From Geothermovivens sp964644845 (lineage in GTDB: Bacteria > Zhuqueibacterota > Zhuqueibacteria > Oleimicrobiales > Geothermoviventaceae): 32,178 nucleotides of DNA. Position 1 is the stretch's first letter; each line of letters begins with the position of its first letter. Below the pieces are notes generated by a model. It worked only from the letters and a program-made list of their open reading frames with translations, ran no database searches and was not told where the DNA came from. Of the stretch, positions 8,265 to 16,454 are shown one piece after another. The stretch spans positions 1-32,178 of the forward strand of contig CAZXXS010000095.1 of NCBI GenBank assembly GCA_964644845.1, in the 5' to 3' direction. The translations under genes were made by a program, and so were the position numbers.

Positions 8265-8817
8265 GGGAGTCCCTGTAGCTGCAGTCGCGAGTGCTACGAA
8301 GAAGGTTGGACCGAGGGATGGGCCCTCCGGGCAGGTGACCCTGGAATTTGGGCACATTGGTTCGTCTCAGCGGGTTTTTTTCTACACCCGGCTGGATTGG
8401 CCAAAATGAAGTCGTGGCAAGTAAGAACGGTGCGTGCTGTTCCAGGTACAGCCTGCGTTGGTAAACAGTGGGGGAGAGGGCGCTCCGGTTGCCGGATGGT
8501 GCAAGGGTCTAAAATCCGGCGCAGATCGGCGTGTTCCGGCTTGCACGCGGGTGGCGTGTTGAACCCGACCCAAACAGCCAGGCCGCGTGTCAGTTAAGGG
8601 CCCTCACAGCGCCCCTGGTAGGTGGACAAAAGGTGTTTGGGCGCGCACTTGCTGGGTAGGGTGAGCAAGCCGACGCGGCCGGAGACTGCGTTGCTCGTGC
8701 CAACAGTGACGTAAGGGCGATCTCCTTCGAAAACGGGACGGACGGGCAGTTCGACGGTCCTTCGTCTGGAAAACAGGGAAACTCTGAAGGGATTGGAGCA
8801 GTGATGCGAGGTGGATT

Positions 8818-9534
8818 GTGAGCGGAATCGTTTTGGTCACGGGTGCTGCAAAGCGCGTTGGGCTGCACGTAGCGCTCCGGCTGCTGGAAGATGGCTTCGA
8901 CGTCGTGGCGCACTACCGGAGCCCTGCACCGGGTGTCGAAACGCTTCGAAAAGCGGGTGCCACCGTCGTTCAAGCCGATCTTGGTGACGTTGCCGAATTG
9001 CGACACCTCGTCATGCGGGTTCGCAGTGTGACACGCTCTTTGCGAGCCGTTGTGCACAACGCGTCGGCATTCAGCAAGACCTCTGGAGACTTGGACGAAG
9101 ACGTGGCTCTGTTTGAGCGTTTCTTCCGTGTTCACATGCTTGCTCCGTACGTTTTGAACCGGGAACTGCTTGGTCTTCTACGCGCTTCGGAGGTCAAGCC
9201 TGCTGACATCGTACACCTGACGGACATTTACGCCGAGAGGCCAAACCCGGATTTCGCCACCTACTGCGCCACCAAGGCGGGGCTGGTGAACCTGACTCGC
9301 GCCCTTGCCAAACGCTACGCTCCAGACGTGAAAGTGAACGCGATCGCTCCGGGGCCGATTCTCTTCAGGGAGGAGCACAGCGAAGAGAGCCGGCGCGCTG
9401 TGCTCAGCAAGACGCCTCTCGGTGTTGAGGGTGGGCCGGAAGCGATCTACCTGGCGCTAAAGGCCCTTCTGGACAACCACTACATCACCGGTGCGGTCAT
9501 CCCGGTAGACGGTGGTCGGAGTTTGACCGAGTAG
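8818..9534 (+). CDS. folM: FolM/PTR1-type pteridine reductase (dihydromonapterin/dihydrofolate reductase, SDR family)
   Basis: 238 aa, GTG start at 8818 with GAGGTGG just upstream. Short-chain dehydrogenase fold: TGAAKRVG (residues 8-15) binds NADP; HNAS at 80-83; the catalytic pair is D136 and Y149 with K153. The usual SDR serine is replaced by the LTD motif, and the 13-residue D-to-Y spacing is that of trypanosomal PTR1 (D181/Y194) and E. coli FolM. Other FolM-like stretches are LRAVVHNASAF, KVNAIAPGPILF and the C-terminal VIPVDGGR. It should reduce dihydropterins (dihydromonapterin or dihydrofolate) with NADPH in the cytosol. Its last 78 bp overlap the 3' end of the convergent folK, another pterin-pathway gene, which supports the assignment. 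A generic 3-oxoacyl-ACP reductase-like SDR is the less likely alternative. Confidence 0.8.
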   Translation: MSGIVLVTGAAKRVGLHVALRLLEDGFDVVAHYRSPAPGVETLRKAGATVVQADLGDVAELRHLVMRVRSVTRSLRAVVHNASAFSKTSGDLDEDVALFERFFRVHMLAPYVLNRELLGLLRASEVKPADIVHLTDIYAERPNPDFATYCATKAGLVNLTRALAKRYAPDVKVNAIAPGPILFREEHSEESRRAVLSKTPLGVEGGPEAIYLALKALLDNHYITGAVIPVDGGRSLTE

Positions 9535-10014
9535 GGTGCCAGCAACGCGCAGGGGTACTCCTGGCGGCAGGTTCGGAGCCCGTTCGCACTGCACCAGTTG
9601 GAGGTGCCAAAACAGCTCGAACAAAGGCAGGCGGACGTAATCTTCCCTCGGGAGCAGAGACCAGGGTACACCCGGATTCAGTGGGTCGAGGCTGAAAAGG
9701 ATGTCGATGTCGGCCGGACGGTCGCGGAACTTGCGTTGCGGATCAGAGCGGTCACGGCCGAGCCCTATTTCGAGGGCTACACAGGCTTCCTTAAGACGTT
9801 CGGCAGAGAGATCGGTCCACAGCGCCGCCACTGCATTGAGGAAGCGATTCCGGCTCGGTAAGCCGACCGGCTCCGTTTCGATCACGCGACTGAGCGCGAG
9901 TTTCGAGCCAAGGTTCAGAAGTGCCTCCACGATCCGCGGAAGATTCTCCCGGGGCCGCACGTTGCTGCCCAATCCCAGAAAGTGACATTGCAGAGGCCGA
10001 TCTCCCAATTTCAC
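9457..10014 (-). CDS. folK: 6-hydroxymethyl-7,8-dihydropterin pyrophosphokinase (HPPK)
   Basis: 185 aa with the proposed GTG start at 10014, preceded by GGAGG about 10 nt away; the open frame continues upstream but would run into the divergent rrf2 gene. Transfers pyrophosphate from ATP to 6-hydroxymethyl-dihydropterin in folate synthesis. Motifs: FLGLGSN near the N-terminus (12-18), TEPVG (47-51), NRFLNAVAAL (56-65), LGRDRS (85-90), and the Mg-binding DRPADIDIL containing D102 and D104. Family members are usually about 160 residues; the last 40 or so residues (after LFELFWHL) are a tail, part of which is encoded antisense to the end of folM. A minus-strand promoter-like element lies at 10172-10200. 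Confidence 0.88.
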   Translation of the reverse strand: MKLGDRPLQCHFLGLGSNVRPRENLPRIVEALLNLGSKLALSRVIETEPVGLPSRNRFLNAVAALWTDLSAERLKEACVALEIGLGRDRSDPQRKFRDRPADIDILFSLDPLNPGVPWSLLPREDYVRLPLFELFWHLQLVQCERAPNLPPGVPLRVAGTLLGQTPTTVYRDDRTGDVVVVQKGL

Positions 10015-10147
10015 GGGCCGGGTTCCTCCACTTAGCCGGAGTGCCGTCTTGCTGTTGGACTTCGCAGTGCAACGCGAACCGCTCAGGCGAACCGGTGGTG
10101 GGCTGACGAACGAGAAGCGGTGCAGCAAACGTTGAGCGAGAAAAACC

Positions 10148-10176
10148 TTGATTTGGCGCTTCTTTTCTCCTAAATT
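10148..10176 (+). promoter_or_regulatory. Sigma70-like promoter of the Rrf2 gene
   Basis: TTGATT (10148-10153), 17-bp spacer, TAAATT (10171-10176). Start of transcription would fall near 10183, giving a leader of about 40 nt before the ATG at 10225. The -10 overlaps that of the opposite-strand promoter. Confidence 0.5.
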
Positions 10177-10200
10177 AAGACATCTGGAGTCCACAATCAA
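10172..10200 (-). promoter_or_regulatory. Sigma70-like promoter reading toward folK
   Basis: On the minus strand TTGATT (complement of 10195-10200), 17-bp spacer, TAATTT (complement of 10172-10177). It shares its -10 bases with the plus-strand promoter for rrf2. An imperfect dyad GAC-N7-GTC (10179-10191) lies inside the spacer and could be an operator, but this is weak. Confidence 0.45.
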
Positions 10201-10224
10201 CGGAATTTTCGGGTAGGAGACAGC

Positions 10225-10713
10225 ATGCACTTCTCGATGGGGACCGAATACGCGATTCACGGGCTGCTGTACCTTGCGCTCAAAGATCCAGGAGAGGTCG
10301 TCTACGTTCGCGACATCGCCAATGCACAGAACGTGTCCGAAACTTACCTCGCGAAGGTTTTCCAGCAACTGGCCAGGTCAGGCCTGGTGACCTCGTACCG
10401 GGGAGCGAAGGGAGGTTTTGCTCTCGCCCGGCCGCCGGAGCAGATCACGCTAAGGAAAATCATCGAGGCGACCGAGGGTTCGTCGCCTCTTTTTAACTGT
10501 TTGCAGAACCGTCGTGACTGCAAGTTGGGGGACGACTGCGAAATCCGGAAAGTGATGAGTCGGGTCGAGAAGATGATGCTCGAAGTTCTCGATGGGACCA
10601 GCCTGGTTGACATTCTCGATTCTTTCCGCGGCCACGAGGAAGAGGTGGGTTGGTTGACGCAGCTTTTGGCGGAACGTCACGGCAAAGACTCCGATGAAAA
10701 ACACGGGGAATGA
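10225..10713 (+). CDS. Rrf2-family transcriptional regulator with three-cysteine Fe-S motif
   Basis: 162 aa; ATG at 10225 with TAGGAGA upstream. The N-terminal winged helix is typical: FSMGTEYAIHGLLYLAL, then VRDIANAQNVSETYLAKVFQQL (recognition helix) and the wing GAKGGFALARPPEQIT. C92, C99 and C105 (CLQNRRDCKLGDDC) match the cluster-ligand region of IscR (C92/C98/C104) and NsrR, with a slightly different spacing (x6, x5). It should bind a 2Fe-2S or 4Fe-4S cluster and sense NO, redox state or Fe-S supply; which one is not decidable here. Its promoter overlaps the divergent folK promoter, so autoregulation with folK as a bystander or target is possible. The next gene downstream, 480 bp on, is a bacteriohemerythrin, compatible with an NO/O2-related regulon. 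Confidence 0.88.
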   Translation: MHFSMGTEYAIHGLLYLALKDPGEVVYVRDIANAQNVSETYLAKVFQQLARSGLVTSYRGAKGGFALARPPEQITLRKIIEATEGSSPLFNCLQNRRDCKLGDDCEIRKVMSRVEKMMLEVLDGTSLVDILDSFRGHEEEVGWLTQLLAERHGKDSDEKHGE

Positions 10714-10718
10714 ACTCA

Positions 10719-10733
10719 CGGTGAGGCTCACCG
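10719..10733. promoter_or_regulatory. 15-bp palindrome after the Rrf2 gene
   Basis: CGGTGAG-G-CTCACCG starts 6 bp after the rrf2 stop. The centre is a single base, so it is better suited to a dimeric DNA-binding protein than to an RNA hairpin (which would be only 5 bp). It may be an operator for downstream transcription or chance. Confidence 0.35.
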
Positions 10734-11195
10734 GAATTCTACCCCTACTGTAGCCCTCGCAAGAGGCGACGTTGATGAGCTTTCCCGCGATGCCGCTGTG
10801 AACTTTACGCCCTCCGTACTGTCTTCTTCCCATGCGAACTTACCGGTTTTCGTTCAGTGGCGGGGACCGAACGTGGATCTGCCGTTCCGGCAATTTAGTC
10901 TGGCCTGCACGTTTACCACTCGCAGTTGGGCACGCCGCAGTTTCTTTCCCCACCAAAACAACCTGTGTGAGTCTCTTCCACAGCGAACGTCGCTGAATCA
11001 CAATCACTTGCCCGCTCTCAACGGCTCAAGATTGGGCCGATTCAGCCGAAGATGTTTGAAGAAGCGTTCGCATGACCAGAACGGGTCTGTTTGGAACCAG
11101 CCAGGTGGGTCGATCTGCTGTGGGGACTCGAACGCAGAAGGGAGGTCGCTTGGGGCCACTGGGAGCGTTCGGCCAGGAAGAAAGGAGGTGCCGAA
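10734..11195. other. Gap of about 460 bp without a gene
   Basis: I see no supported coding region, RNA gene or clear promoter. The only landmark is the strong AAAGGAGGTG ribosome binding site at 11181-11190, which belongs to the hemerythrin gene. Confidence 0.5.
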
Positions 11196-11630
11196 ATGCA
11201 GTACGTTCGCTGGGATGGAGCACTGGAACTGGGGATTCCGGAGATCGACGCGCAGCACAAGAAACTGGTTGATTTGATCAACGAGCTGTACACAGCTGTG
11301 CAGGAGAACGACACAAAAGAGGCACTTCAAAAGATTTTGCAAGGTCTCTCCGACTACGCCAAGGTGCATTTTGCCACCGAAGAGAAGTACTTTCACGAGT
11401 TCGGTTACCCCGAGGCGGAAATTCACGAGCGCCAGCATGCCGATTTCGTGGCCAAGGTTGCGGATTTTCGGGACAAGTTTGAGAAGGGCGAATCAAAACT
11501 GCCGATGGAAATAATGGCTTTTCTCCGCCAGTGGCTGGTCAAGCACATCCAGCGCAGTGACAGTCGGTACGTACCCCTTTTCGAAGAAAAGGGGCTCGCC
11601 GCAAAAAGGGCCGACGCCTCGGTTTTTTGA
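11196..11630 (+). CDS. Bacteriohemerythrin (single-domain di-iron O2/NO-binding protein)
   Basis: 144 aa. The ATG at 11196 follows AAAGGAGGTG at ideal spacing; the longer frame starting further upstream lacks this. All seven di-iron ligands are visible: H21 (DAQHKKLV), H58 and E62 (HFATEE), H77 and H81 (HERQH), H117 and D122 (HIQRSD). N-terminal YVRWDGALELGIPEID is the usual bacteriohemerythrin opening. Binds O2 reversibly, and in some bacteria NO, in the cytosol; roles include oxygen delivery, storage or sensing. Transcribed alone, followed by a GC hairpin. The nearby Rrf2 regulator hints at, but does not prove, coregulation. Confidence 0.93.
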   Translation: MQYVRWDGALELGIPEIDAQHKKLVDLINELYTAVQENDTKEALQKILQGLSDYAKVHFATEEKYFHEFGYPEAEIHERQHADFVAKVADFRDKFEKGESKLPMEIMAFLRQWLVKHIQRSDSRYVPLFEEKGLAAKRADASVF

Positions 11631-11663
11631 ACCTGATCCTTCTCAAGATCGACTGCACTCGAC

Positions 11664-11693
11664 GCGGGCGGCGTGTTGCGTTCGGCCGCCCGC
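11664..11693 (+). terminator. GC-rich hairpin after hemerythrin gene
   Basis: Perfect 9-bp stem GCGGGCGGC (11664-11672) / GCCGCCCGC (11685-11693), 12-nt loop, 34 nt after the stop. No U-tract follows, so termination may be U-independent or Rho-assisted. The following 11694-12092 holds nothing I can support. Confidence 0.5.
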
Positions 11694-12092
11694 AGCGACG
11701 CGGTGTGCCCCCGCCCGATCGAGCGTTTGGGCACCGTACTCGCCGCTTTGCTCCAGAAGTTTAGCCCAACGTGGTGATCTGGATGGGCACCCTGCCTGGA
11801 ATCCCTCCGTAACGGCACAAATCGGTGCGTCAAGCGACCGGCGTTTGGGAACCTTAGCTGCTTCCCAGAACCGAGCCTTTCTTGCCACCTGAGACAACCG
11901 GCTTAAGACGAGTAAAGAAACGGCTGTTTCCGGCTGTCTCCGGAGTGTTCTGGATCCACCTCGCCAGCGATGCCGGAGATTCAGTCGATTCCTGACCTGC
12001 CCTGGAGCTGATCAGCCAGCAACAGCAAAGCCGATTTGGGATGTCCGCAGTTTCCCTTCGGAGGGCGATGGTATCCCTTGGTGTTGATCTAC

Positions 12093-12121
12093 TTGACACT
12101 GGTGCGGAGAAGTTGTAACTT
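12093..12121 (+). promoter_or_regulatory. Strong sigma70-like promoter for the aldose epimerase gene
   Basis: Consensus -35 TTGACA (12093-12098), exact 17-bp spacer, -10 TAACTT (12116-12121). Transcription would begin near 12128, about 60 nt before the ATG at 12188, supporting that start over the longer frame that begins inside the promoter. Confidence 0.65.
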
Positions 12122-12187
12122 TTGTCGGGCAGAGGCTGGAATGAGGGGGAACGATTGCGGCGAAAGGGCAGCAAGGAGGGTGCGAGC

Positions 12188-13246
12188 ATGTTGCGAAAAG
12201 CGATGCTCCTGGTTGTGTCGGGGCTGGGTTTGCTCCTGCTCGGCGGTTGTGGCAAGGCGCAAAAGCCCAAATTCCTGGCGCGGGTGGTGGAGGATTCCGC
12301 TACAGGTTGGCACGTTGTCACCCTTTTCTACGGGGCGGCAGATCCTGCCAACGCACTGGAGGTGAAGGTTTGCCCCGAAGGTGGCAGCAACATGTTCTCG
12401 TTCAAGTACGGGGGTGTCGAGCTTTTGCGTCAGCCGGATTCCCTACAGCAACTGCAGGGGCGAGGCTACGGTTCGCTTGTCCTTTACCCGACGCCGAACC
12501 GTGTTCGAAACGCGGAGTTCACTTGGGAGGGGAAAACGTACCGTTTCAAACCCAACTGGCACGAACACTTCTTGCACGGCCTTGTGCTTGACAAGGCGTG
12601 GTCGTACGAGGCCCCGGTCGTAACGGATACAGCGGCAACAGTGCGAACCTGGATTGACTTTGCACCGGGGACGGCCCAGTATCAGTTTTTCCCGTGGCGG
12701 TCGCGCCTTTCCCTCACGTTCACACTCACCGCCAGGGGACTGCGGATTTCTTACCAGGTGACCAACCAGGACAAACGAGCCCTGCCTTACGGATTTGCCA
12801 CCCACCCCTACTTCAACGTCCTTGGAAAGCGCGACAGCACGTTCATCTGGGTACCGGCACAAGCTCACATGGAGGCTGTGGGATTTTTGCCCACGGGGAA
12901 ACTCGAACCTCTGGACGGCAGCCCCTACGACGTCCGTCAGCCGACGCCTCTTTCCAAACTCGATTTGGACGACGTCTTTTGGGGCATGACGCCGGACAAA
13001 CCCATGGGTTGGGAAGCCCGGGACTTTGGGATCCGGCTACTTCTGCGTGCCAGCGAGGATTTTACGCACGCTGTCGTTTACACACCACCCACGAAGCCGC
13101 TTTTTTGCATGGAAAACCAGACGTGTTCGACGGATGCGCACAATCTGTACGCGAAAGGTTTCGTAAAAGAGGCGCATCTCTTGATCGTGCCGCCTGGGCA
13201 AACGAAATCCGGGTGGGTGATGTTTGAGCCGTCTCGCATCCGTTGA
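12188..13246 (+). CDS. galM: Lipoprotein aldose 1-epimerase (mutarotase)
   Basis: 352 aa; ATG at 12188 preceded by AAGGAGG. Type II signal peptide with lipobox LLGGC (C21), so the mature protein is lipid-anchored in the periplasm or at the outer membrane. GalM fold: PTPNRVRNAEFTWEGKTY (about 102-118) with the conserved Asn-Arg; the catalytic-site histidines in FLHG (H130) and FATHPYFN (H206); the general-base Glu probably E309 in CMENQTC; LDDVF near 260. Interconverts alpha and beta anomers of free sugars. Members are usually cytosolic; a lipoprotein form fits sugar processing outside the inner membrane. It is followed on the same strand by the ceramidase-like gene after 138 bp, probably the same transcript. 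Confidence 0.85.
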   Translation: MLRKAMLLVVSGLGLLLLGGCGKAQKPKFLARVVEDSATGWHVVTLFYGAADPANALEVKVCPEGGSNMFSFKYGGVELLRQPDSLQQLQGRGYGSLVLYPTPNRVRNAEFTWEGKTYRFKPNWHEHFLHGLVLDKAWSYEAPVVTDTAATVRTWIDFAPGTAQYQFFPWRSRLSLTFTLTARGLRISYQVTNQDKRALPYGFATHPYFNVLGKRDSTFIWVPAQAHMEAVGFLPTGKLEPLDGSPYDVRQPTPLSKLDLDDVFWGMTPDKPMGWEARDFGIRLLLRASEDFTHAVVYTPPTKPLFCMENQTCSTDAHNLYAKGFVKEAHLLIVPPGQTKSGWVMFEPSRIR

Positions 13247-13384
13247 TCTGAACGGTGTGACCTTGGCAAACAGCATCGCCGTAAGCGAGAGTTCGCAGCC
13301 ATCGGAGGCGGACAGCGCGAATTCCGGTTGCGGTCATCCGGTTGCGAGGCGTCTGGCGATCGATTTCGAATTGACCTGGAGAGG

Positions 13385-14800
13385 ATGGTGGCGTTCCTTC
13401 GTTGGCTCGGCAGAGTTTTCGTTTTTTTCGTCTTGATTTCGTTGGCGTTGCTGTTCTTGGCCGTGCGGCCAGTGAACAAGAAGTGGCCTTCCGAGACAAA
13501 GGCTTACCGCCAGACCCTGGCGGCGCTTACGGAGGAAAACAGAGAGGCACCGACCTGTTACGGGGCCGTTCAGGTTGGCGTTGGCAAGGCGTCGATCACT
13601 CCGGCCGTCGGTACGCCCCTGGCCGGATACGGAGCACGCAAAGGCAAGCCTTCTCAGGGAGTTCACGACAGCCTCTTCGCCCGAGCTCTGCTGATCAAGG
13701 CAGGATCTTGTCGGGTTTGTTTCCTCACCCTGGATGCACTGATTGTGCCGGGCGACGTGGCTGCCCGTGTTCTGGATTCGCTCCGGACGCAGCCAGGTCT
13801 CGCGCCGCGGGAAGTTGTGTTTGGTGCCACGCACACACATTCTGGGGCTGGCGGTTGGGGCAAGGGTCCCGTCCAGAAGATGTTTGCGGGCGACCACAAC
13901 CGCCGCGTGGTGGAGATGCTCGTCGAGGGCGCTGTGGTTGCTGTGCGCCGAGCGTTTGCCAGTGTGGGACCCGGTGCGATCGCGTACGGGCAGTTTGGTG
14001 CTTCCCGGTACACGGCGAACCGGCTCGTCGGTAAGGCGGGCACAATCGACTCGATCTTTACCTTCCTGGTCGTTTACCGTGACGGGGTACCGTTGGCTGT
14101 TCTTGGAAGTTACTCGGCTCATTCGACCGTGCTACCTGCGGAAAATTTCCTTTTTTCGGGGGATTGGCCTGGCTACTGGTGCAACCACCTGGAGACCAGT
14201 TTGGGCGTTTCGGCGCTCTACGCGGCCGGCGGGGTGGGAAGTCACAGACCGCGCGGACCCGGGAGCGGGTACGGCAGGGCGCGGGCGATCGGTGAGGCTT
14301 TGGCAGAAAGCGTGCTGGTACGCTTGCCCCGACTTGTGCCTCACCGCAGGATCAGGCTGCGGGCGTTGCGGGTGCCACTGTCACTCAACACCCTGCAGCT
14401 TCGCGTTTCTCAAAACGTGCGCTTGACGAGCTGGCTGGGCCGGTGGTTGCTAAGACCCGGGCGAGCCTGGCTCAATGCGGTGTTACTGGACAGTTTGGTC
14501 CTCCTGAGTGCTCCTGCGGACTGGAGCGGTGAGCTCACGAACCTGTTGCGACAAACAGCGGACTCACTCGGCCTGAAACTGACGGTGACGAGTTTCAACG
14601 GGGGGTACATTGGTTACGTTGTACCGGACAAGTACTACGGACTCAACGAGTACGAGACGCGCTTGATGTCGTTCTACGGCCCACACACGGCGACGTACCT
14701 GATGGATGTTTTCCGTCGAATGCTGTACGCGCTGAAACCGACTGCCGGCGACTCGGCGGACGTGTTTCCAGCCAGTGGGGTCGCCGCCGTTTTGCCGTAG
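13385..14800 (+). CDS. Membrane-anchored neutral/alkaline ceramidase-like hydrolase
   Basis: 471 aa; ATG at 13385 with GGAGAGG immediately upstream (spacing short, GTG at 13388 possible). One N-terminal transmembrane anchor (about residues 10-27). Then the neutral ceramidase N-terminal fold: VGVGKASITPAVGTPLAGYG (about 63-82), VCFLTLDAL (111-119), the zinc-site motif GATHTHSGAGG (147-157, with H150/H152), and YSAHSTVLPAENFLFSGDWPGYW (243-265) corresponding to the second metal histidine. Neutral ceramidases cleave the amide of ceramide; many bacterial members of this fold act on unknown amides or esters. At 471 residues it is shorter than typical 650-700-residue ceramidases and seems to lack the usual C-terminal Ig-like domain. 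It faces the periplasm. Function in sphingolipid or glycolipid turnover is inference. Confidence 0.75.
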   Translation: MVAFLRWLGRVFVFFVLISLALLFLAVRPVNKKWPSETKAYRQTLAALTEENREAPTCYGAVQVGVGKASITPAVGTPLAGYGARKGKPSQGVHDSLFARALLIKAGSCRVCFLTLDALIVPGDVAARVLDSLRTQPGLAPREVVFGATHTHSGAGGWGKGPVQKMFAGDHNRRVVEMLVEGAVVAVRRAFASVGPGAIAYGQFGASRYTANRLVGKAGTIDSIFTFLVVYRDGVPLAVLGSYSAHSTVLPAENFLFSGDWPGYWCNHLETSLGVSALYAAGGVGSHRPRGPGSGYGRARAIGEALAESVLVRLPRLVPHRRIRLRALRVPLSLNTLQLRVSQNVRLTSWLGRWLLRPGRAWLNAVLLDSLVLLSAPADWSGELTNLLRQTADSLGLKLTVTSFNGGYIGYVVPDKYYGLNEYETRLMSFYGPHTATYLMDVFRRMLYALKPTAGDSADVFPASGVAAVLP

Positions 14801-14832
14801 AAGCTTGGGCGCCTTGAGCGGAAGGGGGCTTG

Positions 14833-14896
14833 GGTTCGCAATCTTGAACCGGTTTTTGGGACAGGGCTCTGCGGGTCCTCGCCAATTCCTTTGGCG
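14833..14896 (+). terminator. Two small hairpins with short T-run after the ceramidase-like gene
   Basis: GGTTC (14833-14837) / GAACC (14846-14850) is followed by GG and five T, 33 nt after the stop: a minimal intrinsic terminator. A second hairpin CGCCAA (14880-14885) / TTGGCG (14891-14896) follows. Both stems are short, hence low confidence. The rest of the gap to 15065 shows nothing clear. Confidence 0.35.
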
Positions 14897-15065
14897 GAAC
14901 AAGTGTGTGGCTCTGACAACAGGGAACAGAAGTGTGTGCACAAGTGACATCGTTGGTTGCAGCGGGTGCCTGGAGGCGAGGTTTGCGCTGGTTGGAGTGC
15001 TGAGCAGCGGAAGGCTCGGCTGTACGCCGGTGCGGAGACGGCGGTTCAAGTGAAGAGGAGGAGCC

Positions 15066-16418
15066 ATGAGCGGAATGACGCGCAGGGAGTTCATCGAAAA
15101 CTCTGCCAAGACGGTGGCAGGGACGGTTGTGGCGGGATCCACTCTTGCAGCGGCTGAAGCAGAAGCGGCGGCCCCGAAGAAAAAAGCAAGTGCCAACGAC
15201 AGGCTGGCGATTGCGCTGATTGGGAGCGGCGGTCGCGGCCGGGGTCTGTTGGGAGACTTCATGCGCTCCGGCGAGGTGGACATCGTTGCCATCGCCGATG
15301 TTGACCAATCCCAGCTGAAGAAGGGCCAGGACAAAGTGGAGGCCACGCAGGGGAAGCGCCCGAAGGGCTACAAAGATTTTCGCAAGATCCTGGACAGGAA
15401 GGATGTGGATGCCGTCATCGTTGCCACGCCCGACCACTGGCACGCCTTGCCGACGATCATGGCTTGTCAGGCGGGCAAAGATGTTTACGTCGAAAAACCG
15501 CTGGCAAAGACCATCCAGGAAGGACGGGCCATGGTCAATGCTGCGCGGCGGTACAACCGGATCGTTCAGGTTGGTACCCAGCAGCGTAGCGCGGAGCATT
15601 TTGCCAAAGCGGTGGAGTTCGTGCAGTCCGGCAAGCTTGGCAAAATCCGGATGGTTCGCGCCTGGGCCTACCTGGACTGGAAGGGAGGCCTTGGCAATCC
15701 ACCGGACGGAACCCCTCCGCCTGGTGTAGATTACGATTTCTGGCTTGGGCCTGCTCCGAAGCGACCCTTCAACCCGGCGAGGTTTCACTTCACCTTTCGT
15801 TGGTTCTGGGATTACTCCGGTGGCCTGATGACAGATTGGGGTGCCCACATGGTGGACGTGGTCATGTGGGCCATGGGCGAGGATCCCGTCGGCGCAATGG
15901 CCATCGGTGGCAAGTACGGCTACCCGAACGACATCATGGAAACACCGGACACGCAACAGTCGATCGTCGAGTTCCCGAGTTTCTCGATGGTTTGGGAGCA
16001 CATGATTGGCTGTGGCGTGGGGCCGTGGCAGCGCGAACACGGCGTCGAATTTCACGGTCAGAACGGCATCCTGGTGGTTGACCGCGGCGGTTGGGAGGTC
16101 CACTCCGAGACGGACAAGATCAACCGTCCACAACGCATTTACAGGATGATGCCCCTACCACGACAGGGTGGTTCGCGGGACTACACATTCACGCACGTGA
16201 AAAACTTCCTCGACGCAGTCAAAACGCGGCAGAAACCGGTGGCTGAGGTTGAAATCGGACACAAGTCGGTAATTGCTTGCCATCTGGCCAACATCGCCGT
16301 ACGGTTGCGCCGGTACGTGAAATGGGACGCGCAAAAAGAACAGATCGTCGGTGACCCAGAGGCGGAGCAGCTGGTGCTGGCACACTACCGTAAGCCCTGG
16401 GAACTGCCGAGGGTTTGA
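15066..16418 (+). CDS. TAT-exported Gfo/Idh/MocA-family oxidoreductase
   Basis: 450 aa; ATG at 15066 with GAGGAGG about 5 nt upstream. N-terminus MTRREFIENSAKT followed by an Ala-rich hydrophobic stretch is a twin-arginine signal, so the protein is exported folded with its nucleotide cofactor. Rossmann motif IALIGSGGRGRG (49-60), ATPDHWHALP (120-129), the signature VEKPLAKT with E143-K144-P145, and GGLMTDWGAHMVDVVMW in the C-terminal substrate domain. Members oxidise or reduce sugars and cyclitols with NAD(P), and some are glycosidases using NAD transiently; periplasmic Gfo/Idh proteins with TAT signals are common in FCB and Planctomycetes sugar loci. The substrate is unknown. It is a single-gene unit ended by a long hairpin. 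Confidence 0.9.
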   Translation: MSGMTRREFIENSAKTVAGTVVAGSTLAAAEAEAAAPKKKASANDRLAIALIGSGGRGRGLLGDFMRSGEVDIVAIADVDQSQLKKGQDKVEATQGKRPKGYKDFRKILDRKDVDAVIVATPDHWHALPTIMACQAGKDVYVEKPLAKTIQEGRAMVNAARRYNRIVQVGTQQRSAEHFAKAVEFVQSGKLGKIRMVRAWAYLDWKGGLGNPPDGTPPPGVDYDFWLGPAPKRPFNPARFHFTFRWFWDYSGGLMTDWGAHMVDVVMWAMGEDPVGAMAIGGKYGYPNDIMETPDTQQSIVEFPSFSMVWEHMIGCGVGPWQREHGVEFHGQNGILVVDRGGWEVHSETDKINRPQRIYRMMPLPRQGGSRDYTFTHVKNFLDAVKTRQKPVAEVEIGHKSVIACHLANIAVRLRRYVKWDAQKEQIVGDPEAEQLVLAHYRKPWELPRV

Positions 16419-16454
16419 AGCCGCCAATTTGCGACTCCGAACATTTGGGAAGGA

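Larger units (their letters stand above)
7672..8817. other. Gene-free stretch of about 1.1 kb
   Basis: No reading frame here has a believable start plus family resemblance. It contains repeat copy B (7868-7985), a cluster of inverted repeats at 8131-8264, a run of seven T at 8375-8381 after AGCGGG, and an isolated 7-bp inverted repeat GCCGGAT (8491-8497) / ATCCGGC (8514-8520). The last part presumably holds the promoter of the folM-like gene, though I see no convincing -35/-10 pair. Confidence 0.6.

Noticed and set aside
14643..16133. 496-codon open frame on the minus strand
   Set aside because: It lies antisense to the Gfo/Idh gene, has no start signal or family features, and is rich in Arg/His/Pro typical of GC-rich antisense frames. 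The same applies to long antisense frames at 18264-20135, 22102-23286 and 30087-31418.
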